This document shows, one piece after another, positions 31,353 to 40,020 of a DNA stretch of 64,000 nt. Position numbers and translations under genes: made by a program. Numbering within the stretch: the first letter of the stretch is position 1; each line of letters opens with the position of its first letter. The stretch spans positions 42,748,162 to 42,812,161 of the forward strand of contig OU342637.1 of NCBI GenBank assembly GCA_910589415.1, read 5' to 3'. Below the pieces are notes generated by a model. That model saw nothing but the letters and a program-made list of their open reading frames with translations. It did not search any database and was not told the origin of the DNA. The stretch is from Malachius bipustulatus (Eukaryota; Arthropoda; Insecta; Coleoptera; Melyridae).

Positions 31353-31907
31353 AGCGGTGCGTGACCAGGATAAATCAATCTCCTTATTCTTTTTTCGAAA
31401 ACTTTCTCAAACTTTGAGAAGAATTAATGAACATGAGGTGTTGGTGTTTTAATAATTTTTGAGAGAAAAACTTTTTCAAAATTTAGACAAGTAAAGACAA
31501 ATACCTTTCTTAGTTGCGTAGAGTTTACAGATGGACTAAAACCAAAAGGTAAGGTTTGAAATTTTCAACGAAGGACTTCGAGGGAATTCAGACCTGTGGT
31601 ATTTGAGTCCGTGTTGTTTTCTTTTTGACGTTTCAGCTTTTTAGGTTCCAGCCAAGACGGTGTGGTAAACCTGAAGATGTGGTTTTCGAGTTCGATAATT
31701 TTTTAATTTTTCAGCTTAGGTGGAGTTACAGATAGAATCAGCAACAATCTGATTTTTGAATTTTGGTTTTGGATAATTCTGTTAGGTCAGGTCAAGTCAA
31801 CTAAGAAAAGAAACGGGATTTTCGTTTTCTTTGTTTCAGGTGGAGTTGGTTGAAAAGTCTTGTTTGAGAATTTTGAGGTAAAAATTCTTTTGAGATAAAT
31901 AGTGAAA
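31353..31907 (+). other. Gypsy leader region with putative primer-binding site
   Basis: Directly after the LTR, GGTGCGTGACCAGGATA (about 31356-31372) resembles GGCGCGTGTGCCCAGGATA at the same place after the 46285-49001 LTR. Both are probably the primer-binding site; the tRNA is not assigned and the usual TGG start is missing here. A donor-like GTAAGTG at 31287 and an acceptor-like TTTCTTTGTTTCAG ending at 31839 could make a spliced leader. The gag ATG is at 31908. Confidence 0.5.
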
Positions 31908-33704
31908 ATGGATTTTATTGAGGAAAATACTACAGTCGGTTTTGAGGTCGTTGATCTCAAGGTAGATGAGATTAAGTATGAAATTTTATTAAGAGGAGAA
32001 GTTCCACATTGGAACGGAAATTATAGGCGGACCCAATTAAGTCAACTTTTGAGAATAAATGGAGGAGTCACTGTGACTATCTCTCCTTTCGATTTTAATG
32101 AGGACTTGAGTCAAGTTTTGGATTCTATTTTGGATATGACTGAAATATTACACGATGAGGTAATTATTTCCCCTCAGTCTAATGTAGCTAGGAGATTTTC
32201 TTCGAGGTTAGCTCATTTGTTAGGAAGGATAGATAGGATGAAGGTCACATCTGATGTTCAGACTGCTAGTCGAGATCAGGTTAGAGCAGATGCTCTGCGA
32301 CTGCGAGACGATTTTAAGAAAAAAATTGTCGGTGAGGTAGTCAGTTCGAGAACAGAAATCCCACAAAGATCGCAGGCCTCTCTTTTAGATCAAGCATTTG
32401 ATAGGTTATCATGTCATAATGCTTCAACTACTCATGAAGGTAATCTCCACACGGTTTCGAGAGTCCCTTCGAATCTTCCAGAAGATCTATCGTTAAGAAG
32501 GTTAGGCTTAAGAAGCCATAACACCAATCCGTTTTTAGATTATGACCAGGTACCCTTTGATTACAATAATCAGGCACATTCGAGCAGTTTTGTACCCCCA
32601 GTGAGAAACCCATCACCCACTTTCTCACAGTTTAGTCTCAATTCTCAAGTTCCATCCATCCAGTTAGTAGCGCCTATAGATAAGGTCATCCCGGTGTATA
32701 AATGGGGATTATGTTTTACTGGTAAGGAAAAGGGAATTGAAGTTATAAAATTTTTAGAAAGGGTTCGCGAACTTAGTCAAGCTAGGGGAGTCCCCCTTGA
32801 TACAGTTTTTAATAGTGCAGTCGATTTATTTAAGGAACCAGCTCTCTCATGGTTCCGAAGCATTAAGTATCAGTTGAGGTCTTGGCGAGACTTGGAGGCA
32901 AGGATTGGTAATACTTTCATCCCTCCAAATTACGATGAAGAACTCCTAGAGGAGATTCGCTCCTTTAGGCAAAGGAATAATGAAAATGTCGTTACGTTTA
33001 TTGCGAATTTAAGGATGAAGTTTTCACATCTTCTTAATCCAATTTCTATTCCGGAACAGTTGAAGATAGTTAGGAGAAACCTCCTGCCCGATTTGAATTC
33101 GAAGTTATGTTTGATCGATCTGGTTTCTTATGAGCAGTTGGAATGTCTATGCAGGCAGATCGCGAAGAATTCGGTGATAATGAGTGGAGTAGAGGGTAAA
33201 ACCCGTGTAGGTCGACCCCAGGCAGCCCCTGTGGGAACGACGGTTAGGGAAGCGAAGGAAATCCCAAAGGTTAAAGTAGAGACCCCTCGTCCACCTCTTC
33301 CTCCCCGAAGATTTGCGAATGCCCCAAATCAGTCGATGAATAAGTCAGACCGACCCCCAGTCAGCTCCTTTTCCTGTTGGAATTGTGACCAGGCGGGTCA
33401 TTCATTTAATTTTTGTCCACATCCACTTGAGAAATTTTGTTTTTCGTGCGGTTTGAAAGGAGCAATAGCACCTTCTTGTCCCCGATGTCATCATTCAGGG
33501 AAAGATAATCAGGAAGCAGTTGAGTTCAAGGACGTTAAGAAGGTGGTGGATTGTCCAGAAACTCGGGAGTCGAATTTAGGTAAAGAAAGTTCTAAGGCAG
33601 ATTCAAAAAACGAGTCGGCGAGAGAAGATTTTGGCGCGACTTCCCTCGAGTTTCGAAGACGCCAACCAGGTCCAGAATCAGGTGCAATTCCGAAGAGACG
33701 TTAG
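31908..33704 (+). CDS. Gypsy Gag polyprotein
   Basis: 598 codons from ATG at 31908; an upstream in-frame GTG at 31902 is less likely. Residues ~1-260 are a family-specific N-terminal part without a clear hit. Residues ~265-400 fit the retrotransposon gag capsid fold (FLERVRELSQARGV, then ALSWFRSI and FRQRNNENVVTFIANLRMKF). Near residues 490-525 are two knuckles: a regular CCHC (CWNCDQAGHSFNFC) and a second of form CFSCGLKGAIAPSCPRC, with alanine where histidine is expected and an extra CxxC end. The second form is typical of some insect Gypsy groups. The tail is basic and acidic mixed, and overlaps pol. Gag should assemble the particle and bind element RNA. Ribosomes are expected to shift to pol at 33605-33611. 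Confidence 0.92.
   Translation: MDFIEENTTVGFEVVDLKVDEIKYEILLRGEVPHWNGNYRRTQLSQLLRINGGVTVTISPFDFNEDLSQVLDSILDMTEILHDEVIISPQSNVARRFSSRLAHLLGRIDRMKVTSDVQTASRDQVRADALRLRDDFKKKIVGEVVSSRTEIPQRSQASLLDQAFDRLSCHNASTTHEGNLHTVSRVPSNLPEDLSLRRLGLRSHNTNPFLDYDQVPFDYNNQAHSSSFVPPVRNPSPTFSQFSLNSQVPSIQLVAPIDKVIPVYKWGLCFTGKEKGIEVIKFLERVRELSQARGVPLDTVFNSAVDLFKEPALSWFRSIKYQLRSWRDLEARIGNTFIPPNYDEELLEEIRSFRQRNNENVVTFIANLRMKFSHLLNPISIPEQLKIVRRNLLPDLNSKLCLIDLVSYEQLECLCRQIAKNSVIMSGVEGKTRVGRPQAAPVGTTVREAKEIPKVKVETPRPPLPPRRFANAPNQSMNKSDRPPVSSFSCWNCDQAGHSFNFCPHPLEKFCFSCGLKGAIAPSCPRCHHSGKDNQEAVEFKDVKKVVDCPETRESNLGKESSKADSKNESAREDFGATSLEFRRRQPGPESGAIPKRR
33605..33665 (+). promoter_or_regulatory. -1 ribosomal frameshift signal (slippery heptamer plus pseudoknot)
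   Basis: The heptamer A AAA AAC is at 33605-33611, with gag codons TCA-AAA-AAC, so the phase is exactly right for tandem -1 slippage. The spacer is 7 nt (33612-33618). Stem 1 pairs 33619-33627 (CGAGAGAAG) with 33640-33648 (CTTCCCTCG), with one A.C mismatch. Stem 2 pairs 33631-33636 (TTGGCG), inside the stem-1 loop, with 33660-33665 (CGCCAA), giving an H-type pseudoknot. The pol frame is closed by TAA at 33593-33595 just upstream and open afterwards. Sequence and pairing are seen; activity is inferred. Confidence 0.82.
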
Positions 33705-36700
33705 AATCGAGACAGGTGAACTCGAACCTTTCTAAGCAGATCAGTCCAGTTTTTGAGAGTAAAGATGCAGATAATAGGCCGTATATCTCTATTGAGTTAG
33801 AGGGTTTTGAGATTCTGGCTCTAGTTGACACTGGGGCAAATATTTCCATCTTAGGTGCAGGAACTGAGTCGATTTGGGAACTGTTGGAACCCAATCGAAT
33901 AGTTAAAGATAAATTACCGCGAGTGACTGTAGCAAATGGACAGCCACAAACAGTTCTAGGTACTGCAGTTTTGCCTATTTGTTTTGAGGACAGGTTGATT
34001 GAGTTAGAATTTACAATTATCCCTACTATATCCCACGCTGTTATTTTAGGTTCTGATTTTTGCAAGCAGGTTGAGTTGGCTATCGATTTTAAAAATCAAG
34101 TTTTCGACATTAATGAGATTACAGGAGAGACTCCAAATTTAGGTACTTATCTTGAGGAGTTGTCAGAGGAACAACAGTTGGTTTTGGATAAAGTAGTAAA
34201 GCAGTACGAATTACTTGCTTCGAAAGCTCCCGGTCGTACGAGTGAAATTACCCATTTCATAGATACAGGTTCAGCTAGACCCGTGAAGCAGAGGCAGTAC
34301 CCTCTGTCTCCTGCTATCACTAAATTTTTACATCAAGAAGTAGATTCGATGTTAAGAGATGGAGTTATAGAGGAAAGTAATTCAGCTTGGTCAAGTCCTG
34401 TTTTGATGGTTCCAAAAAGTGACGGTACCTACCGTATGTGTTTTGATGGTCGTAAGATCAATGAGTTGACTGTTAAGGATTCCTACCCACTACCGTTGGT
34501 AGATAGTATTTTGAGTAAAGTAGCTGGATCTACTTATCTATCTTCGATTGATTTAACAAAGGCGTTTTGGAATATTCCCTTGGAGGAAACCTCCAAACCC
34601 AAAACGGCGTTTCAAGTTCATGGTCGAGGTCTTTTTCAGTTTAAGGTTATGCCTTTTGGGTTGTGTAATGCGGCACAGACGCAACAACGGTTAATGGACC
34701 ACCTATTTAGGGGTACCAAGTTTGAAGATCGAGTTTTTACCTATTTGGATGACATTATTTGTGTGTCCAATTCGTTCGAGGAACACATTGCTCTTCTTGC
34801 TGAAGTGTTGGAGATTCTCACTAAAGCCGGGTTGAAAATCAACCTGGATAAGTGTAAGTTCTGTAGAGATTCGTTATCGTTTTTGGGTTATGTGGTAGAT
34901 AGGAAAGGTCTAAGGACCGATCCAGGAAAAGTTCAGGCTATTGTAGATATGCCATCACCTAAAACTACCACCGAAGTTAGAAGAGTGATTGGAATCCTCC
35001 AATGGTATCGAAAGTTCATCCCTAATTTTTCCACCGTGTCTGAGCCAATTACATCGCTTATTAAGGGTCGTAAGAAGCACACTCCAGTTATTTGGACGGA
35101 GGAAGCCGAAGAGGCTTTCCAAAGTCTTAAGGAATTGTTGGTTTCAGCTCCCATTTTAGTCAAACCGGATCCCAATCTACCTTTCTTCATTCAGACGGAT
35201 GCAAGTGACGTAGGGGTGGGGGCAATTTTATATCAAGTTAAGGATGATTTTGAGCACCCTATAGCTTATGCTTCTAGAAAGCTTCTCAAGACTGAGAAGA
35301 AAAATTACACGGTTACAGAAAAGGAATGTCTTGGAGTTATTTTCGGTATCGAAAAATTTAGGTGTTATGTCGAGGGCACAGAATTTACGGTTGTTACTGA
35401 CCATGCCAGCCTACAATGGCTGTATAAAATTAAAGATCCAGTCGGCAGAATTGCTAGGTGGACAGTCAGGTTGAGTGGATTTAAGTTCAAGGTTGTTCAT
35501 CGTCCCGGTAAGAATTTGGTAATGGCTGATTTTCTGTCCAGACATATTTCTTTGATTAATGTTAAATCCTTTACGCCAGATACCTGGTATGTTGAGATGA
35601 TTAATAAAGTCCGCTGTAACCCAGCGAAGTTTCCAGATTTTGACGTTAAGGATAATATTTTGTATAAACATATTAGGCCAAAACACGACATCCAGTCTAA
35701 TTTTTCAGACTGGAAAATAGTAGTTCCAACTGAGAATAGGAAAGAGGTTTTTGTTGAGTGTCATGATCATCCGACTTCAGCTCATTTAGGTATTTCAAAG
35801 ACGTTGGCAAGAATTTTGGAAAATTATTATTGGCCAGGAGTAAAGGAGTCAGTGAGACGTTATGTTAGATCATGCGAGACTTGTGGTGCCCACAAATCCA
35901 CAAATCAATCTCCAGCTGGTTTAGGAGGTAATCAACGTAAAGTCGATTTTCCGTTTCAGTCTATTTCGCTAGATTTTATGGGACCTTTCCCAAGATCTAA
36001 ATCAGGAAATACCCAATTGTTAGTTATTACTGATTCTTTCACCCGATTTGTTATAGTAAAACCCCTTCCTAAGGCTACTTCGGCCAAAGTCGTGAAAATT
36101 TTGGAGAGAGAAATCTTTTTGGTTTATGGAACTCCAGAGGTCGTGTGTTGTGATAACGGTAGTCAGTTCAGGTCTAGAGAATTCAAGGAATTAATGAAGA
36201 AGTACCAGATTCCTAAGATCTGGTATAATCCCAGTTATCACCCCCAGGTTAATCCAACCGAAAGGGTGAATAAAGTTTTGGGTAGTGCTATAGCGTCATA
36301 TATTAAAGATGACGATCACCGAACGTGGGACGAACATATTTTCGAAATTGCTCAGGCAATTAATACCTCGGTACATGAGTCAACAGGGTACTCACCCTCT
36401 TTTTTGGTTTTTGGACGTTACACACCAGTGAATGGTAGTTTTTATAAGGATGTTGATTATAGTTCTTTTGACCCCGTCGATTTTTCCAATCGACTTAAAT
36501 GGCAGTCCGAAGTGAGCAAAGTTCCTAAACTTTATCCACAAATCCAAGAGAAAATTAGAAAATCTTTTGAGAAAAATATTAAGAGGTATAACCTTCGTAG
36601 GCGAGAGGTTAATTATCAAGAAGGTGATAAAGTGTGGAAGAAAAACTTCGTTCTTTCCAAAGCGGTCGATAAGTTTTCTAAGAAATTAGCTCCGAAATAT

Positions 36701-36835
36701 GTCCCGGCTATGATAAAGAAAATTAAAGGTACTGGTAAGGTTGTTGTTCTTTCAGATCTGTTAGGAAAAATCCTGGGAGATTTTCACGTAAGTGATATTA
36801 AACCATTTGTTGAGATTCAGAATAGCCAGTGTTAG
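33611..36835 (+). CDS. Gypsy Pol (protease, reverse transcriptase, RNase H, integrase)
   Basis: The frame is open from the frameshift site to a TAG at 36833. There is no ATG near its start, which supports expression by frameshift. Counting from 33716, protease ALVDTGANISIL is at ~35-46 and reverse transcriptase runs ~195-370 (SSIDLTKAFWNIPL, FGLCNAAQTQQ, catalytic YLDD 343-346). RNase H follows at about 480-610 (TDASDVGVGAIL, EKECLGVIFGIEKFR, ADFLSRH). The integrase zinc finger (HPTSAHLG...CETCGAHK) and core (LDFMGPFPRSKSGN, CCDNGSQFRS, HPQVNPTERVNK) come next, then a C-terminal domain with GDKVWKKN. All catalytic residues I checked are present. The RT motif reads MCFDGRKIN where CVDYRxLN is common. 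Confidence 0.95.
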   Translation, partial: RVGERRFWRDFPRVSKTPTRSRIRCNSEETLESRQVNSNLSKQISPVFESKDADNRPYISIELEGFEILALVDTGANISILGAGTESIWELLEPNRIVKDKLPRVTVANGQPQTVLGTAVLPICFEDRLIELEFTIIPTISHAVILGSDFCKQVELAIDFKNQVFDINEITGETPNLGTYLEELSEEQQLVLDKVVKQYELLASKAPGRTSEITHFIDTGSARPVKQRQYPLSPAITKFLHQEVDSMLRDGVIEESNSAWSSPVLMVPKSDGTYRMCFDGRKINELTVKDSYPLPLVDSILSKVAGSTYLSSIDLTKAFWNIPLEETSKPKTAFQVHGRGLFQFKVMPFGLCNAAQTQQRLMDHLFRGTKFEDRVFTYLDDIICVSNSFEEHIALLAEVLEILTKAGLKINLDKCKFCRDSLSFLGYVVDRKGLRTDPGKVQAIVDMPSPKTTTEVRRVIGILQWYRKFIPNFSTVSEPITSLIKGRKKHTPVIWTEEAEEAFQSLKELLVSAPILVKPDPNLPFFIQTDASDVGVGAILYQVKDDFEHPIAYASRKLLKTEKKNYTVTEKECLGVIFGIEKFRCYVEGTEFTVVTDHASLQWLYKIKDPVGRIARWTVRLSGFKFKVVHRPGKNLVMADFLSRHISLINVKSFTPDTWYVEMINKVRCNPAKFPDFDVKDNILYKHIRPKHDIQSNFSDWKIVVPTENRKEVFVECHDHPTSAHLGISKTLARILENYYWPGVKESVRRYVRSCETCGAHKSTNQSPAGLGGNQRKVDFPFQSISLDFMGPFPRSKSGNTQLLVITDSFTRFVIVKPLPKATSAKVVKILEREIFLVYGTPEVVCCDNGSQFRSREFKELMKKYQIPKIWYNPSYHPQVNPTERVNKVLGSAIASYIKDDDHRTWDEHIFEIAQAINTSVHESTGYSPSFLVFGRYTPVNGSFYKDVDYSSFDPVDFSNRLKWQSEVSKVPKLYPQIQEKIRKSFEKNIKRYNLRRREVNYQEGDKVWKKNFVLSKAVDKFSKKLAPKYVPAMIKKIKGTGKVVVLSDLLGKILGDFHVSDIKPFVEIQNSQC

Positions 36836-37799
36836 TGTAGAGCGCGCTTTAGGGGTGACCTAGTTGTGTTGTATTCAAGTTGGCGCCCCTAGTGTAAAGC
36901 TCCGTTCACACGCAAAGGCAGTATACATCCTGTTTGTTGGTAGTTTGAGAATTTAGAAAGAATTCGTTTAGTGTGTCAATAGTAAGTTTTTCAGTAAATT
37001 TAGTTACGGTTTTGGAGAAAAAGTAAAGGTTGTTTAGAGTCAGGAGTCTTTGTAGAGGTTGAGTCGAGTTTAGAGAAAATCCTTTTATAGGTACTTAGGT
37101 TAAAATAATTTGAGACTGATAACGTTAGCGTACAAATTAAATAAATTTAGCTAACCTACCAGTAATTGTTGTTGAGGTAGAGGTTGAGTTACACTTTAGT
37201 CATGGCCAGACTAATTTGTAAAATATTTTTAAACGGTCGCGTTAGAGCCCCATGCAAATAAGTGAGCTACGTGACTAGGCGTTGGGTTGAGTTGATTTAG
37301 GTGAGTTCTTAATTGAAAATTTCGAGTTCTGTTAGAGTTGATAATTGGCATAATCTAAATATAAATCTGAGCTGTTATCATCCTAACAGTAACTTTCAGG
37401 AACGATCCGTTGAGTAGAGTTGAGAATTGAGGTAGTTATAAAATTTTTAGGTTGAGATTTTTAAGAAAAAGCTCCTGATGATAAAAATCTTTTCCATTCC
37501 TTTGATTAAGGTTAAGTCGAGTCAATATTTTTAGCTAGAGTTTGAGATTCAATAAGTACAGTTAGTTGAGATTTAAGAATTCTTTCAGTTGACACATTAT
37601 CTCGAATATCTTTAATGGTGTTTAATTTTGGCGGAACAACATTAACCGGGTGGTTAATGAGTTATGTTTGGAAATTAACTATACAGATTTTGACAAGAAA
37701 TTTTGAGTTTTAGAAGTCTCTTCATTTGTAAGAACTTTTCAAGTTTGCTCTTTTGAGAACATTTGAGTGGTATGACAGTCAAGGATAAGGTCTTTTTCG

Positions 37800-38020
37800 A
37801 AAATTTTCTTTTTGAAAATTTTCATTCTTTTAATTGAGATAGAGTTCGTTGGTAGGTAAAACCACATATAGGTCCAACGTTTGAGATTTGATTTTCTTTT
37901 TGAAAATTTTATTCTGTAATAATTGAGATAGAGCTCGTTGGTAAGTAAAACCACATATAGGTCCAACGGTTGAGATTTGATTTTCTTTTTGAAAATTTTA
38001 TTCTTTGAGATAGGGTCCTT
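37800..38020 (+). repeat. Tandem ~80-90-bp repeats
   Basis: TTGAGATAGAG...ACCACATATAGGTCCAACG and GATTTTCTTTTTGAAAATTTT recur, with starts near 37834, 37923 and (partial) 38004. Confidence 0.75.
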
Positions 38021-38619
38021 TTGTTTGCCCTTTTCCGCCCTGCCCCGTCTAAAGTGAAAACGACAATCGGGTCCTTTTTCGTCCTTTTCCGCCCTGCACT
38101 GTCTAAAGTGAAAACTGACAGTCCTTTTTAGGACCATATAGTATGTTTATCCTTTGATGACAATTTTGAATTGGAAAATTATTTCCAATTTCTTTTAAGT
38201 AAAGTAGGGACTTTACTCCCTATATTTTGACGTCAAGTTCCACATTGATCAACATATTAGTATAATTCTGAAGGTCTAACACATTCGTGTAAGTTTTCGG
38301 GTAACAATTTGGATTTGAGATAGTTTTGAGTCTTTGAGTTTAGGTGTCTGGGTAAGTCTCGACGGGTTCTTGAGTAAGAATGGCCGCACAGTTCCAGTAC
38401 CACTTTGAGTCGTTCAGTAGAGAAATTTAGTGACGTAGGTCTCAGTAGAGGGAAATCTTGGAAAATTAAATCTGTCTTACTACTGATACTTAGCGTTCGC
38501 GTTAGGGAATTTTGAGACATAAAATCCGAGTTGGAGTTTCAGAATTTCATCTATTCTTGTGTTTTTGATAACCACTTGACTGAATCTTGTTGAATAATTT
38601 GGACGTTTTTGGAAAACAA

Positions 38620-38760
38620 TTTTGACATTTTTGAGTATAGATAATTTAGATATCCCGATTTTGACATTTTTGAGTATAGATAATTTAGATATCCCGATTT
38701 TGACATTTTTGAGTATAGATAGTTTAGATATCCCGGTTTCGACATTGCTGAGTGTGAACA
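38620..38760 (+). repeat. 39-bp tandem repeat
   Basis: TTGACATTTTTGAGTATAGA starts at 38622, 38661 and 38700, with a diverged copy near 38739 and further decayed traces to about 38830. Confidence 0.85.
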
Positions 38761-40020
38761 TTTTGGATATTTCGATTTTTGACATTTTGAGGTATGAATA
38801 ATTTTGATTTGGAAGTGTCCAGATCAAAATACTTTGAGTATGAACAATTTTGACATTTGACCCGATTTAGACGTCTTGGAGTTTGAGGTATAAGTGGAAC
38901 TCTTAGATTTAAAATTTCTTTAGGCTTTTCTATGTAGAAATTTAGTTTTGGCTCTTTTAGATTTCTCTATGATTTCCTTTGTTAGGAATCATATTTCGCT
39001 CCAAAGACGTTAGGACGTTATTCTTAACTAACTAACGATCGAGGAAACCTTTTTAGCTTTTGACGTTAAATCTCTAGTCGCTAGGAAACGCACTAGAGGG
39101 GTGTATTTTGGCATTTCCGGCCTCATAAGCGGAGAATTGCCCTGTCGTCTAGTCAGCTGCTTAGCCCCCAGCTGATGAAGTAGGTGGTATTGTCTGGCGA
39201 CATACCGACCATAGGGGCCGAATCTTTATGTCTTCGTCATCCTGGCAGTATTGCCAACTCACGAGTTTCGGTCACTGAATTTCCTTGAGGTGTTCAGGCA
39301 GACCCAACTCCTTGATTTTTTTGTGTGTAGGACGAAGTCGGTAATCGATTGACGACAGCCGGAGTTTCTCTAATGGAGAACTCTGTTTCACATAATTTTA
39401 GTTTTATTTTAGGATGAGTATGGTGGTGGAGGTTATTGGTTCTGGTATAGTCTGTTCAACCAGAGGTTAGGGAAAATATTTAGCTTTCTTTTGAAAAATC
39501 TTTAGTTACAAGGTAGTGTACTAGAGGGGTGCATTATGTCATTTCCAGCCTTATAAATGGAAAGGGCCTGCCGTTTAGTCAGTTGTGGAGCCCCGACTGA
39601 TGAAGTAGGAGGTATAGTCACGTGACATGCCAACCACAGGGGCCAATTATTTGAGCTTCGCTACATAGGCAAATATTGCCACCATAAGAGTTTTGTCCTT
39701 TTGAGTCCCTTTGTGTTCTCATAAGACTCAACTTATTTTGATAAGTTATGTGTAGAGCGGAGTTAGTTTCCGAATAACGGCAGTCAGGTTTTCCTTTTGG
39801 GAGCCTGTTTAACCTAGTTTTAGTAACCAGAGTCCTACTGGCGGTTTCCGAGGTCAGGGCTCGCCCATATTGCTTTGTGTTTGAAACATGGAGTGTTTAA
39901 AACTTGTTCTTTCTGTCTTTTCTTTCGGTTTGTTGGGATTTGTTGATTGTTGATTCGAGAGGAGTTCTCTCGGAAAAGTTTCTTGTGGAAACTTTTCCTT
40001 CCTTTTTACAAGGGGGGGTG

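Larger units (their letters stand above)
36836..40020 (+). other. Long non-coding 3' region of the Gypsy element
   Basis: 3.2 kb between pol and the 3' LTR without an ORF of note. It contains degenerate tandem repeats (37800-38020, 38620-38760) and two diverged ~450-bp copies (about 39060-39350 and 39500-39800). It ends in a GGGGGGGTG purine tract. In many insect Gypsy elements env sits here, but no signal peptide, membrane-spanning or long ORF is seen. Confidence 0.75.

Noticed and set aside
36836..40020. env gene of the large Gypsy
   Set aside because: No ORF longer than about 130 codons, no signal peptide, furin-like site or membrane segment could be found in any frame.
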